Shown: positions 25,708-39,000 of the stretch, piece after piece | Position numbering within the stretch: position 1 is the stretch's first letter | Layout: each line of letters begins with the position of its first letter | NCBI GenBank assembly: GCA_008711295.1 | Contig: VUYV01000035.1 | Span: 4,622,161-4,686,160, forward strand | DNA from: Anarhynchus alexandrinus | Taxonomy: Eukaryota > Chordata > Aves > Charadriiformes > Charadriidae | Reading direction: 5' to 3' | Length of the DNA: 64,000 nucleotides | The notes under the pieces: model-generated | Told to the model about the DNA's origin: nothing | Seen by the model: the letters and a program-made list of their open reading frames with translations, nothing else | The model's database searches: none | Made by a program: the position numbers and the translations under genes

Positions 25708-25713
25708 TTTATT
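25708..25713 (-). other. possible distal poly(A) signal (AATAAA)
   Basis: AATAAA on the minus strand about 2.1 kb after the SLCO3A1 stop codon, at the far side of an AT-rich unique block. Another minus AATAAA is at 24350-24345. Which is used cannot be told from sequence alone. Confidence 0.25.
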
Positions 25714-26619
25714 TGATACACCCTTTCTTTTTTTTTTATGCCCTTATTGTTGCTGAACATATAATGCTGTGCATAAATTACAAACACACGTGTAAAGTCA
25801 GTCACGCGGAAGCAGTTTGATACCCCACACCCATGTTTCAATGCCTAGCTAAGAGCCAAGTCTGCTAAAAAGGTGTTGAACATGAGTGGCAAGTTATCAA
25901 CCCTCTGTAATTGTGCCTACTCTGGGGTGTCCACTGCCAGCAATGGACAAGGACGGAATGGGGAAGATCAATGGAGAAGATCAGCCCCTCCGCCAGCTGC
26001 ATGGAAGTGACGTCCAGCATTCGGTTCAACGTGCCAGGTTAATTCTCTAAACATCTGCAAGTTCACAACAGCTTCAAAATACAAACAAACAAACAAAAAA
26101 AAAGGAGCTTTTTGATTATGAATCTAACCCTTAAAACCCTTCTGACATTTAGTCCATTGGAAATGGGTCTGGTTCCCGAGGAAAACTCATCAAACACAAC
26201 CAATTTGTATTGCTTCCCAGCAGGAATGGTTTGGAAAAATAAAAATAAAAAAAAAAAGCATGCAAAATAAGCCTCACCCGATGCTTCTTGAAATCAGATG
26301 AAAGCTTCCCCATGACTTTTGCAGGCTTAGATAAGACCGCATTGCAAGAGCAAAGCCAAATCTGCTCCTGCAGGGGTGCCTCTTGAGGGTCCGAATGAAA
26401 ATTTCAGAGGTGCTCAATGCTGGCCAGCCTCTGCTCCCATAACCCAGCCTTCCACAGGAACACTATTTGCACATCTAAGGGCAAAACGTGGCCTCCAGGA
26501 GGGGAGATTATTCTACCTTCCTCACACGGCTTCCACTGAAGTCAATGGAATTTCTCAGGTGAAAAAAAAAATCAATTGTGAGGGTTGCAGGATTAAGGTC
26601 AGTATTCCTTTCATCTTGT

Positions 26620-26697
26620 ACACACACACACGCACACTTACTTTAAAGAAAACATCCACCACACAATTTCTAGATTGCAAATTATATATATATATAT
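26620..26697. repeat. CA and TA microsatellites
   Basis: An interrupted CA run at about 26620-26637 and an AT run at about 26682-26697, both in the probable SLCO3A1 3' UTR region. They are short and likely polymorphic. Confidence 0.7.
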
Positions 26698-27789
26698 CTT
26701 TAAAAACTGGAGAGAACATAAACAGCCTCTCCATATATATATGTATTCACTGAGTCACATAGAATATGAAAAAAACTATATTATGTAAATCATCATATTA
26801 TCTATAATTCTCCAACTGACAATTGTTTTTATAGAGACACAGTGCATTCGTTCTCTTTTTTAAAAACATATTATGTGTCTTCATTGGCTTGGTAGCATAT
26901 TAGAATGAAGGCGTATGGATAAAAAACGCAGAGGATTAAACAAACCCCTTGAGTCACATTACGTTTGGGTGAATTAAACAGGATCCTTCCCCAAACTAGC
27001 ATAAATAAATCCTCCCTATGGAAAAGTGTCAGCGATTTAAGGGTTAACATAGATTTGAAAATAAGTTTTTAAAAAAATCTTATTAGAGGACTACACAGAC
27101 AAGTATTTGGAATTCATCCCCCTTTAAAAATGACAGCACGTTTGGCAAGTGTGAGCAAATGTCTTGAACTTTACTGAGTTTGAGGGATCTGAGCACGGCT
27201 ATTCACAGACAACCACACAGCTGCGATCTGCGAATAAGCCTCGGCTGGAAGGACTCGGATACCTCTGACAGCATTGCTCGCCACCTGGAAGGCTTCCAGC
27301 AGCTTTCAAGGTATTTATCGTGGACTCGTGGCTGGTGACAGAGCGTGACCGGTGAACAACTCCAGCACCGCTCCCTCTTTGCCATCACAGAGCACAGCAC
27401 CCAGACCGGCCAACCCTTCAGCCCGCGCTGCGGGGCTCCACATATCCCCGGGGCCCCGTTTGCAACCCCAAACGCCTATTGCGGCGTCGCTGTTATCACC
27501 TTGCTTTCTGCATGCCTCATGACCAAGCCTGTCCGTTTGCCGAGGTCTCCGATGAACCTCTGCAGATGCTCTTCTTGGAAGCTCGTACTGTCATCAAAGG
27601 GGCTGGTACCCAGCCACAGTGGCTCCCCGCTCTCCCCCATCACCCCACAGGACTTCCCAAGTGATCCCGTTAAAAGACGCTGTTCTCAGGAATCCTGGCT
27701 GTGTCTGACTTTGAGAAAAAGACAAAAGTTTCCCGTGTTGCCATTGTTGTATCGCAGTTGTGTTTCTCCATTCTCGCTCTCTTCTTGTT

Positions 27790-27795
27790 TTTATT
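27790..27795 (-). other. possible proximal poly(A) signal of SLCO3A1 (AATAAA)
   Basis: AATAAA read on the minus strand, 47 bases downstream of the SLCO3A1 stop codon. Its use would give an unusually short 3' UTR. The bases after it are not clearly GU-rich, so it may be a chance hexamer. Confidence 0.25.
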
Positions 27796-27841
27796 AAAAA
27801 GGACCCTTGTATTATTAATATAGTTCACCCCTCCACAGTCA

Positions 27842-28221
27842 CTATAAAACAGACTCCATATTTTCACACCACTCATGATCTTCAAGGTTATAGATAAATT
27901 TTGTCCTATGTGGTTGATTTTGGGGCACCGAGTCCCGCCCCAGATTGTCTAGGGTGAGAGTAGAGGCAAAAAACTCACTAGTGCTGAGACCACCTTCGTG
28001 GTTCTTGATGTATCTTTTATAGTTTTTCCTCAAGCACTGCCAGGTGGTTGTATATAAGATGAATGCAAAAGACTTCAGGGCTATAGCAATACTAACATAC
28101 AGGTATCTATAGACCACGTTGTCATACAGCGCGCAGGCTCCTTGCTCGCCACAGAACGTGCTCCAGAACAGACACGTGGAGTCAATTCCAGCCCCAAAGA
28201 TCAGTGGAGGTGGGATAAAAC
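27842..28221 (-). CDS. SLCO3A1: SLCO3A1 terminal coding exon 10 (TM12, C-terminal tail)
   Basis: A 380-bp coding part, phase 1 in, acceptor ...attttgacag, ending in TAG at 27844-27842. It encodes GFIPPPLIFGAGIDSTCLFW, a loop with CGEQGACALYDN, TM12 (YRYLYVSIAIALKSFAFILY) and a cytoplasmic tail of about 75 residues ending NMESVL. The tail differs from human OATP3A1 in only a few places, for example DSVPQNQP where I recall DPVPANQT. The last three residues, SVL, fit a class I PDZ-binding motif (S/T-x-hydrophobic); that role is inferred. Length equals that of the long human isoform; I saw no sign of the alternative shorter C-terminus reported for a human variant. Confidence 0.97.
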
Positions 28222-31200
28222 CTGTCAAAATAAGAGAGACAAATCACGCTTTTATGACCCTTATGATAAAGAGAGAAGATGTGATTGCAATGAATGGAAA
28301 GAGAGGATACTTTATCAAGGTTAACAGTCCCAGCTGCAGCCTGTGATTCTAATTTTTTAAGTTCTAAATCAACCTAAACAAACTCTGTGGATGAGGTTTT
28401 AGCTTGGACTTCAACATCTACGGAAGAGATTCCTGCTGATATCAACAAGCAGGAAGGACTTTACTGAAGTTTAAGTGGCTTTTATCAAGCTTCTCGTTTG
28501 CCTAATGAGACTGAGTGGAGGGGTAAATGAAAGAGGAGGAGGGCAGGCTTGCAGCTTGCTCTCTGTTTAGGTATTGGTAATTCTGCACCCTGGGGAGTTC
28601 ATCTGAAGGATGTCATAGGACTCCAGTTCAGAGCCTGAAATCACCTACAGCACTGAGGTCTAGTTCTGGACCTTTCTCTCACACAGAAGAAAGTTTTCTC
28701 TGGGTCTAAGGAAAACAAACAATAGCCTCTCATCGATGCCAAAGATTAAATCTGAAAAGAAGGGAAATTTTCACTGCACCATTAAATGAAATATCACAGT
28801 AGGATTCTCCCACAGCCACTCCAGCTAACTACTGATGAGCGTTTCTCAATCATAGTTTGCAGCAGAGCTGCAATATTAAAGCAAAGTAATCACTCCAATC
28901 TCATTTAACTAATAAAGACAATGTTTTTCTTCTCTACTTTTCCCCATCCTACAGGGATATCGTAGAGGCCCCCCATTTCACGTTACCCCGACGGTGGTTA
29001 GGACATCCACGTTCCAGCTTTGCGCACCCCCACCAGCACACGTGCACCGAGTGTGCAGCACTCAGAAGAAAATGTGGATTTTCTACGTATGTAAACCATT
29101 TCTCTTCCTTCTGCTATATTTATGGGGGGAGGCTGGAAGCAGACAAACCCTAGAAAAAACCCTGATCATTGCTGCAGGTTAAGAGAGCAAGCAAAGGATG
29201 GAATGGAATAGCAGGTGGGCACAACATACCCTCAACAGTATCACTCCATTCATAGGTGCTGTGATGCCCGAGACTCTATAAATACATGTGTAGACAGACA
29301 GATGCAAGGATTGCAGTTTCTAGTTTAATCTTGGATCCAGTTTCATCATTAACCTGGATTTCCACACTTAAAAAAGGTATCTTCCTTCAGCTTGTCATGA
29401 ACAAAATAGTGACATTCATGACATATATCCCAAGACTACAAATGAATTGGTTGTCTTCGCTGTTCCCTGTGTTAACTGAGATCTCTTTATTTTATTTTGT
29501 CGATGTCTAGAGCGCTTCAGATTTTGTTTGATCTTCCTTATATGTTAATAGATGCAGGAGTTGAGAAAGGCTATATGGGCTTTTGGTACTCATCTTAACC
29601 AGTCATTGATAGCACAAATGTAGTAAATAAAAACAGATGATACAAAAGCGAGACAATCTTTGTTAAAAACACTAGTCCCAGTCATCACATCTAAAAACCT
29701 GTTTACGTTCTGGAAAAAATGTCAGTGCCAGCTCCCTGTTTGTGATTTCAATGCCTGGAAATTCCAGACTGGGCTGGTTCTGCCTCTAAGCCAAAAGACA
29801 CTTTTTTTTTTTCTTTTTTGAAACCTGTGGGCACGTGCACATTCTACCTGGAATTTAAAAACTCAAGCCAAGAGATTGTGCTGCTGAATGCAGTTTGTGT
29901 GCCCAGTGCTGCACTGGCGCTGGATGCCACCGAAGGGGGGAACATCCAGTTGTGGCAGTGACTGAGGAGGCAGGAGCCACACACTTTCTGGACTATGGGA
30001 AAACTGCATCTGGATCATAATTTTGAGGTGTGAGCCCCTACTCGTTACCATGCTGAGAGATTTTGATACAAAGCTTTGGAGTTGCACAGGCTGAACTTCA
30101 GAAAGAGCTATCATCCCCATCTGCTGGCTTCAGATGGCTTTCCAGGTTTTCAAAATAATTTGGCCTGGAAATTGCTCCTCATAAGACTTGAGGAAGGACC
30201 TGTTTTCACTCCAAAGCTACACCTATGTGAATGCAGGAATGGATGTGGAAACCTTGAAGAAAAATATATAGAAAACTTATAGCAACCGGTCAGTATTTCA
30301 GGTCATTTTTACCAGAGGAGAGGACAAGAGACTCACAGAAGCAACTTGGTGCCTAGACTCTCTGAGACAAGGGAATTGAGGGGTTGCACTGCAGATTGGG
30401 AAGTCCTTCTGAGAGAGAAACACTGTGTTTTTGTCATGTTGGAAGAAGAGAGGCAAACAACATGGACTCATAGGAAACACAAAAGGAAGTGCCCTGCTAA
30501 GTGGAGGCTTTGCTAGGATGCATGGTGAACACCATCCAGAGAGGATGCATCCGGGATCTTACAGCTCTAAAACTCTTTGCCGTTCCAGACATTCCCATTC
30601 CAAACCTTTGGCTCCAATGGCACTGCTTTACTCTCTTCTCTAAGAAACTGCAGTAACACTTTTATATGAAGACACTGCTACGCTGCCTTCTCTCAGCACA
30701 ATTCCTACGGAATAAGATCATACATCCAGGAGGATACCGGGTGAATTCAGTTGTGTTTCATGTTATTACAGTGAATATTAAAGAGATTCAATCATGTTTT
30801 ACCTCTCACTGCAAAGCGTTTCAAAAATTTCCGCTATATATATATATTTCATTGCAGAAACTGTAGGGCTGTATAAAAAAGCTGCTTCTGTCTTAGTGAA
30901 ATCTATTAGCTACGATTGCACCTCCGGGTCTCATACCTCCTGTATTTAATACTCTCCTTTGGTTCAAGAAACAGCTATTATCACTCTCTTCTTAAGTCAA
31001 AGCTTAAAGGTGAACTGAAAAGCTTTTAAAATAAATCAGTAAAGCTATTCTCAAACCTCAGGTTGTTAAGGGCAAGATTTGGATACCCTTGCTCATATTG
31101 AAAAGTACCTCTCTCTTCATTTTCTGCGGGTTCTAGCTACGTTGCTGATATGCTTCAGGATGTATCGTCTTATTTCATGGGAATTCCTTAGTGACAGAGC

Positions 31201-32651
31201 AACATATAAAGATTTGAGTTTAAATTCTTACTATGGCTTCTTTATTGGGAGGAAAAAAAAAGATCTATTCAGCTTAAGCATACATGTCTGAGCCTGGTTT
31301 TAGAGGAATTCAAGATGCTACTATCTCAGGAGGCTTCCCTCTCTTGAAAGGAAAAGAGAGAAAATCTCCCCCCTTAAGAACTTTTTCCTTTGGAAACAAC
31401 AGCCCACAGCCATCCCCCTCGTGCCCTTGCCTGCTGACACCCCACGTTCAGCCCGCGAGAGCTGAAGACAGGCCAAAACCCGAGAGCGGCACCGACAGCT
31501 AAAGAAAATGCTGTCTTTGCAAGGCTGGAACCAGAGCTGACCCAACTCAACCCAGAAGATTCTCTTTGAGCTGTCTGAGCTCCGGATAAGATTACTTGAT
31601 GGAGCTTTCTGTAGGACTGCAGCTACTTCACCAAAAGCAATGAAAATCTAATTGGCTTTATCGTAAACTGGTCTGGGACTACCATTTCCCTTTCAGCTAA
31701 TGGGGAAGATGGCGTTACAAAACATATGTAAATAAATGAGGTCACTTATTCAAGCAACGCATGGTACTGTTGGATTTTTGGTCCCGTACTTCCTAGTGTC
31801 TTGCTGTAGCCTAAGAGATGGCATTTTACTCTGCAGCTCATTCCTTTGAGACCTGGGGGGCATGCAGGGAAGGTACTGCCCATGCCCCAATAAAAAAAAC
31901 CCAAGTGAATTCCACCCCCACACCACACAGAAATCCCGTGCATGAGACGGACTCACACAATGATGGATCAGAGGATTTTTCAACGAATCATTGAAATTAC
32001 TGAGCTGAAATACAGGAGTTTTAGAATAGGAACCATCTCTTCAAAAGGGGAAAAAACTTCCATCCAGAAACAAGAAGCAGGCAAACAACAACCTGGTGTG
32101 TTCCTTTTAATTCATACATGAGAAGTACATACTGGTCCACAGGAACAGCCGTATGCATTTTAATGGGATATTAACCCACAGGAGGATACAAGGACTCAGC
32201 CTGTTTCATTTTACTGTTTTCCTTTCCAAGAGACCCAAAGGAAGGGACAAACACCCCATGTAACACAGGTCCTGTCCCTCAAAGGGGGTTGAAAATACAT
32301 ATCCCTCTACTTCAGCAATATGCAATACAGCAGTAATTTTGCAAGCTGCTGACATGTTAATAACAGCTATAGAAGAGTAACTGGTTGCGTGGGACCATGG
32401 CAGAAATGGTCATTTCTCATGCAACACTGCATTTTCTTCCATTAGCACAATTCAAATGGCAGGAAAAGTGCCTTCAGGAGCCTTGACGTGATATCCTGCA
32501 TAGCGAGGGCTCAGACCCCGTTATGTCAGACCCCACTCATGATAAACACAGCACCGCGTGGAGTAGAAATCAACTTTTGCATGTTAAAAAATGCAGTTTA
32601 CCGTGAGGGACGAAAGGACGGGATCGAAGGACATGAAATTTTTATACCTAC
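28222..32651 (-). other. SLCO3A1 intron 9
   Basis: A 4430-bp intron with donor GTAGGT and acceptor ttttgacag. It contains a T-rich tract near 29801-29819 and a short TA repeat near 30834-30846. No repeat family, RNA gene or alternative exon was recognized in it. Confidence 0.85.
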
Positions 32652-32716
32652 CTAGCAAACGGAGAAGCAGGAAAAGCACCCCCAAAGCGTAAGACTTGAG
32701 TTCGGGGCTCACGGTT
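32652..32716 (-). CDS. SLCO3A1: SLCO3A1 coding exon 9 (TM11, 65 bp)
   Basis: A short 65-bp exon, phase 2 in and phase 1 out, acceptor ...ccctgcag and donor GTAGGT. It completes the split Arg and encodes TVSPELKSYALGVLFLLLRL and then Leu plus the first base of a Gly codon. This is the PELKS(Y/F)A element and TM11 of the transporter. It lies inside a longer minus-strand open frame that reads through both splice sites, so the boundaries come from protein homology and splice consensus, not from stops. The residues match the human protein as I recall it. Confidence 0.95.
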
Positions 32717-35700
32717 CTGCAGGGAGGAAGGAGGGAGGGAGAGAGTGAAATCGATTCTTGTTGTTCTGCTTTGATTAACACACCCTGTGGCCATTCTGTG
32801 CTGTCAGCCACGATGCCACCACCACCTCTTCAAAAAGTCGTTAATGGGGTTTTTCTTCTCCCTTCGCTTGAACTGCCTACAGCCCCAAAAGTAATTGCGT
32901 CGGTGATAGGTTCAGGAATTTAGCTAAGTCATTAATAACAACAGCTAATCTTGTCGTTGGATGGGGAAAAATGAAATTCCCATCCCAGTACATCATCATT
33001 TACAAGCTCCCCATCATGCTTTCAAGGCTACAGATGTTGAGAATTGGAGGGAGAGAAAACTTTTGGTTCTGAAAATTCCCCGACTGCTGGGAACAAGAGA
33101 TGGGAGGGAGGATGATGCACCAAAAGGTTCACTCAGCCTGTTAAATCAGGACTCCCAGTGAGGAAGTGCTCAAGAAGACTACTTTTCATGGGTGCGATTT
33201 TAGCATGCAGGTGTTTTTTTATGCTGGGAAGACAGCAGTTGCACCGCCTTTTGCTCCAAACACAACCCACTCTGTCGCATAAGTGTTATCCTTCAAAGGT
33301 GCTTTAAAAAATAATTCATGGCTTTCTAATTCACTTTGCTCAAGGATGCTACCGGCCTCTTGGGGTAGGTTCAGCAAAGCCTTTGGAATTTCAGAAATCA
33401 TTAATTTGGTCCTAAGTCTTATAATAGCATTTTATTTCCCACAGTATATAAAGGCTGGGAAAGCAGGACAGAGATCCCAATATGACTAGATTCATCACAC
33501 ATGGGAACTTTAAAGGCCTAAGCTGCCTCTTCCAGTAGCTCCGTACAGAGGTCTGCAGGCAGCACTGCTCATGGCATCCATGGTGGCAGTGGTGGTCCTT
33601 TGTATAAATACATTGGAGAGGCATCAGACAATACTGATAAAACAGCCAGAATCATCAATAGGTTTTAAGTTAAGAGAAGACCATTCTGAGCACCTGCCCT
33701 ATGTCACACATCACACAGGCCACTTAACACCATACCATGACTCCTGCACGAAGCCTGCGACCTCTGGATGAATTTCAGCAGGGTTTTCAGGCAGACCCCC
33801 AGGCTCAATATAAAGCCTTTATGCCAGGAAGTATCTGCCCTTGGAAAAACGTTTCAGTGGTTAATGGCTTGGCTCAAATACGATGCTACAGTTGGGTGGG
33901 AAATGAAGGAAACAGAAGGAGCATTAAAGTTTATTTTATGGAAAAAATAGATTATCACGTGAAATATTCACAGTGGGTTTTTAATCGGTGGTGGTGTCCT
34001 TTTTATTTAAGACCAAAGTGAATCCCCATACCTTAGGGTGGATTAAAAGTTGCCACCTGGAGACATCTCTTTTTCTCACTGACTACAGCAGTGAAGAAAT
34101 GGCTTGCCTAAACAAGACATCTGAGTTGTAGACGCTGAAATTCATTTTTAAATTAACCACAGGAGCTGCAGATGCCACTTGCCACTGCCATGGACACTAG
34201 GGACACACTCACATGCCAAAACTTTCTTTTAGCAATCCAAGATGGCAGTTGCAAGAGAACATGAGGTAGTCTACGGCAAAGCACTCTTCCCTGTACATTT
34301 TAGTAGCTATCAGTGATTCTGAGGGGAGCGTAGTTACTAATTTGGATGTGTGAATTGTTTATTTCCTACAGCTGTGAACCGAATATTTTTAATATTCCCT
34401 TTGCTTTTCTTATTCCCTTGTATTCTTCTTCCTGGCTGGCGACTGGCTTATCTCACTTGAAGTCGACACCAAGACGTCTCCATTCAGGATCCTACAGGTG
34501 CTGGCAGCTCCCTTGAACAAAGAACTCTTCAAACTTCAAATTACTTTTGCCACAATATTTATCATGAGAAATTTGATTTCCCTTTAGCTACTGTAGATGC
34601 AAAGAGAGAAATGAAGTAGTAGGTGGAATATCTCATTTTGTATCCTGCAGGGAGACATGCCCTCACAGAGCTGTTCTGTCCAAGATCCACTCAAGACTGT
34701 GTTTCTAAAACAGACCTTATTGATTGAATTTTATTGGAATTTTCCAGGCAGCAGAATGGATCTGCTATTTATGCCTCTGGTTATTATTCTGAGTAAGTGA
34801 CAGCCCGGACAGACAAGTAATTCTGGATAAATGTGGGCTTAGATATATAGGTATATCATAAGGTGAAGTGTTCCATATGTCTGGAAATAACACAAGGTCA
34901 GTTATTTGAATTAGCTACTTTTGCCCACCTGTTCATATTGGTTCAACTCAGAGACGTCCTTCAGACTTTCAAGTTCTTTCTGTTCTTGGACTTGGTCCAG
35001 GGTGAGAGAAGTTAAACTCTAGCCAGGAGGTTATTGACCATAGCTAGCCTATGCCACAGCCTTTCATTTTTCCATGGTTTCTATGATCTCCAGACCATCT
35101 CTAAAGGTATCTTACTAAGCCATTATGTGCTGTGAACATGGGGCTGCAGTTCTGCCCCTTTCCTGATGCAGCTGTAACATCCTTACTGCCTGGACTGGAA
35201 ACTGCACGTCTGTATTCTCTTCCTATGCTAACCCCAGGCTTGGTAAGAACAAGCCTGCCACCTTTCTTTGCACCATCCCTGCAGGGATCTTCTCTGTGTG
35301 CCAGCCCCCAGTCCCTCCTCACTCCCTTTTTACCAAAACTGTACTTGAGCAGTTCCTGTATTCTCTCTAGCAGGTCAGTACTGTGGGCACTGAACTTGGT
35401 GGGGCCATGCCATGGACGAACCAGGTGCTACCAACCAAAATAGTGGCTTAGAGAGGAACTGATTTAATTAACACTTGAAACAACGGGGCTGAAATTCAGG
35501 CAGGACAGCTCAGGCTTTCACTCCTGCCTGCATGTAAAGGCAGTACCGTGGGAGAAAGCCTGTGCCCATAGCTCCTCATTTGCTGAGGCGGTTCAAAATC
35601 TTTTGAAAATACGGGCAGCTCTTTCAAGATGTCTCCACCAGGGAGTGCTCAGTCAAAGGAGGGTTTTCTGATGCACTGAACCAAAAAGTCATTGATACGG

Positions 35701-35853
35701 GGACACTCAGCCAAAAAGGCAGAGGCTGGAAGCTGTGCGTGACCCTCGGCTCCCTGCAGCTCCCAGCGGTACCCCATGGTCCCCCCCAGCCCTGCTCCCA
35801 CCCCAAGAGCAGTCCCCAGTGAGCTCATTGCATCCTCCCGGCAGCGGTCCTAC
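32717..35853 (-). other. SLCO3A1 intron 8
   Basis: A 3137-bp intron with donor GTAGGA and acceptor ccctgcag. The sequence is unique; short open frames show no protein similarity that I recognize. Confidence 0.85.
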
Positions 35854-36029
35854 CTGATGAGTATGATGACTGACGGCGTCTGTGCCATGGCCCCGATCAT
35901 GCTGCAAACGCACATCACGCAGAGGAATGTCAAGAAGGCCTCTTCGCAGCCGGGACTGGGGCATTTGCCGGGAACGACGGTGGCATTTTCGGCAGGGACC
36001 GAGGTGAGGCATGAACAGCCACTGAGGTT
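35854..36029 (-). CDS. SLCO3A1: SLCO3A1 coding exon 8 (end of Kazal loop, TM10)
   Basis: A 176-bp exon, phase 0 in and phase 2 out, acceptor ...ctccgcag and donor GTAGGA. It begins NLSGCSCLTSVPAENATVVP, then GKCPSPGCEEAFLTFLCVMC, then VCSMIGAMAQTPSVIILI and two bases of an arginine codon. It completes the extracellular cysteine set (Cys in SGCSC, GKC and PGC); with exons 6 and 7 the loop has eleven cysteines, as expected for the family. NLS and NAT are N-glycosylation sequons. TM10 follows. Conservative changes from human as I recall it include NLT to NLS, CQEAF to CEEAF and ICSLIG to VCSMIG. Confidence 0.96.
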
Positions 36030-39000
36030 CTGCGGAGGAGCACAGGGGTTCAGGGGAAGCAGGAGCCGTGGTCCCCACCACCTGCCCTCAGTGATGAGGG
36101 CTTGCCAACAGCAACTCTGAGTCCTCTAATGGTCAATTAAGTAACTCCTATGTGCTTATCTGAGGGGGGTTTGGAAAGGATTTCAGAAGCACGTCAGCTC
36201 TGATGCATGCTACCAGCAAGCGAAAGATGTCCCTTGGCTTGTTTCTTTTCTTCTGCTCCTTTCAAGTCTCTCCCATAAATGTCACTGCGACAAAATTATT
36301 ACCAAGTTATACCCCTTTGGAGGAGAATAAAGAAACGATCTGTGTCCCTGCGACAAGGAAGATCCCCAAATTATGGTTCTAATTACTTTGTTATTTACCT
36401 CCATCCTCTTGGCTGTTGTAATTAAACCGAAGTACACGAAAAGCAGGCAAATCCGCAGCCCTGTTATTGGCTGTGGGTTCGGTGCCTGCTTCCAGCACCC
36501 TGAATCCCGGGAAGGAGCCACCCACGACGGGTACTGCGGCTCACCAAGAGCGGAACTATCACAGCTGAACTGCCATCACAGACACCGCTGGACTCAAGTG
36601 CGCTACGAGGCTAATAAATGACATCTGGTTCAGAGGGATTTGTGTTGAGCTAAAAGCTGAAGTCAGGCGAGATAAACTTTATCAATATGTGATCAGAAGG
36701 AGGGAGAAATGACTGCATTTTTCTTTGATCTCTCCAGCAAGCACAGGATGTGAAAAGGAGCTTTGTTTGCCAGTCACAGATTTAGGGATTTTTTTTTTTT
36801 TTCTTATTTTAAACTCGCCCTCCTGAATTTCTGAGTGGGGGATGTAAGTGCAATTAAGGTGCACAATACCACCAAGAAATCCCTTAACGAATACAGAACG
36901 AAACGATCATAAATGATTCATGGCTTGTCTTCATCAGCCCGCTGGGTTTGCAGGTCACATGTTTGTAAGAGGAGTAACGCCATAAAATAAAACATATTGA
37001 AAAACAGCTAAATCTCCTCCCCTTCCCCACTACCACGTTCAAGCAGAAATTCCTTTGCTTTTCCGCTGGGGTCCCCTTAGGACCATACAAAAGCACACTT
37101 TCTGGTTCACTGCCTCCAAAGATAAGGATCCACAGGGATACTATTCCAGCCTTTCTGACACCAATCGCTTTCTTCTGCATAGGAGTCAAATGATTTTCTT
37201 CCAAGTAAGTGCACAGAGGGCAAGAGAGACCGCAGTGCAGAACTCCAGGAGAGCTGGAGTAGACATGCAGGTGCCTTTCTGGCTGGCAAGCAATAATTAA
37301 CATAACAAATTCCTGTGCTCTGAGTTAGAAGCTGCCACCTGAAGGCTTCGAGATGGTGACAATTAGCACCACTGCAGTGGTGTTTGCAGAGAGACAACAG
37401 GAATTTGTAGTTCCTGGCTCTTACCGCAGTGCGTTGCTAGCAACCAGCCTGGACACAGCCCTGTGGATTAAAACCCATCTAAGTTCAGGAAAGTACATAC
37501 CTGCACTGAAATATCCTGGGACAAAACTCCCATCATGGCAAACACGCAGAACTGACTGCTTATTTCCCATGGGCTCTCATCAGTGGAGAGAAAGTACCTG
37601 TTTCTGGCAATGGTGAGGCAAATTCTCCTCCCATTGGTGTGATTTTTTTTACAAACCACGAGGCAGGTTCCCACCTCCATTGCATGAAAATTTGCCCCTC
37701 AATCTGCTTTTTCGACCATTTTGCGCCACGGTGCTAACCCAAAGCAGTGTGAGCAGTTTGTACCAACTACACCTGCTTGCTTAGGGCTGCACCTCATCCT
37801 TACCTGGCAGATCTTTGATCTTTTATTACTGACACACTATACAACTCCCAGACATCAAACAAGGAAACATCAAAGATGGAGTTTTACCTTTGTCCTGTGG
37901 AGAGGCAAATTTTGTTACCTGGGCTAAATTGCTACAGATTCCCTTGTCTGCATCCCCACCGCATGCAACCACACATTATCACAGCCTTCCACTGCCCAGC
38001 AGCTTGCATAACCAGATCTTCTGTGTGCATGTGAAGCTGCACAGATGCAGAGTTTCCACCTTTAACAGCATCCTGAGTTTGGGTAACTATCTATGCAAAT
38101 TACCCATGTTTTTAATTGCTCGTTTCTTTAAACCCTGGCTCTGACAGGGAAGGGACAGGCTGGTACTTCAGTGTAAAGCCGTGAGATGCCAGCATGGAAA
38201 TGCCAGCCTGGAATTCATGTGTCTCCAGCCAAAAGGGTGAGAGAAGCAATGGCATCCAACAAACAAGATGCACGGTCAAAGGCTTCGTACGCAAGGGTCA
38301 CTCCCAGGAATGGTTTGAAAGAGAAATTCCCGAGGATGCCAGAGCTCTGCCTATCAGCACCGATACTCTGATGGCTTTTTGGACAGGTGTGGCTCTGCAA
38401 CCAGGTCAGCAAGAGAGAAGAAATGAGAAAGAAAAAACGAACTGAGCTACACGTTGCTTTTAGAAATTGTTCACAGAGGAAATGTGGAGAGAGGCAGTCA
38501 GAAACATCCAATGCAGTAAAGTTAAATAAAGCATTCAGAGAATTTTATGTCCCAGTAAAAAGCAACCCTTGGCTCATCACAAGCATATAACATTCACAAG
38601 ACCCTCTAGACAGGTCATTACCTGGATTATGGGTTTAAAACCTGGTTTGGCAATTTGGCTTTGCCTCAGGGCCATTGCATGGCCAAACTGGTCCATAATT
38701 CTTGATAATGCCCTTTCCAGAGGATGCTATCGCTTCACTAATTTGTGTTCAAAACGTTACTGGAAAAAACCCACAAAACAAGATGATGAAAAGAACCCCA
38801 AGATGATGACGAAAAGGAACAATAAGAAAGAATGAGTAAGAGAGAGGGTGAGAGAGAGCACGGCTTTTGCTCAGAGTTTTGCTCTTGTAGAGCACGAGGT
38901 CAGGCAGTGGCTCACTGAAGGGGCAGAGCTGAATTTTCATTACTGCGCTCGTTCCAGAGGAGCCAGAGTTTTGCCCTGAACCACCCGGGAAGGAGGTCTC

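Larger units (their letters stand above)
25708..27841 (-). other. SLCO3A1: probable SLCO3A1 3' UTR and downstream flank
   Basis: The DNA after the stop codon is unique and mostly AT-rich, without CR1 or LTR sequence. Minus-strand AATAAA hexamers lie at 27795-27790, only 47 bases after the stop, and at 25713-25708, about 2.1 kb after it. Either could be a poly(A) signal; the distal one fits the long AT-rich block better, but no transcript evidence exists here. A CpG-bearing stretch at about 27360-27500 and CA and TA microsatellites at about 26620-26697 lie inside. No supported open frame is present. The 3' boundary is a guess. Confidence 0.4.
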
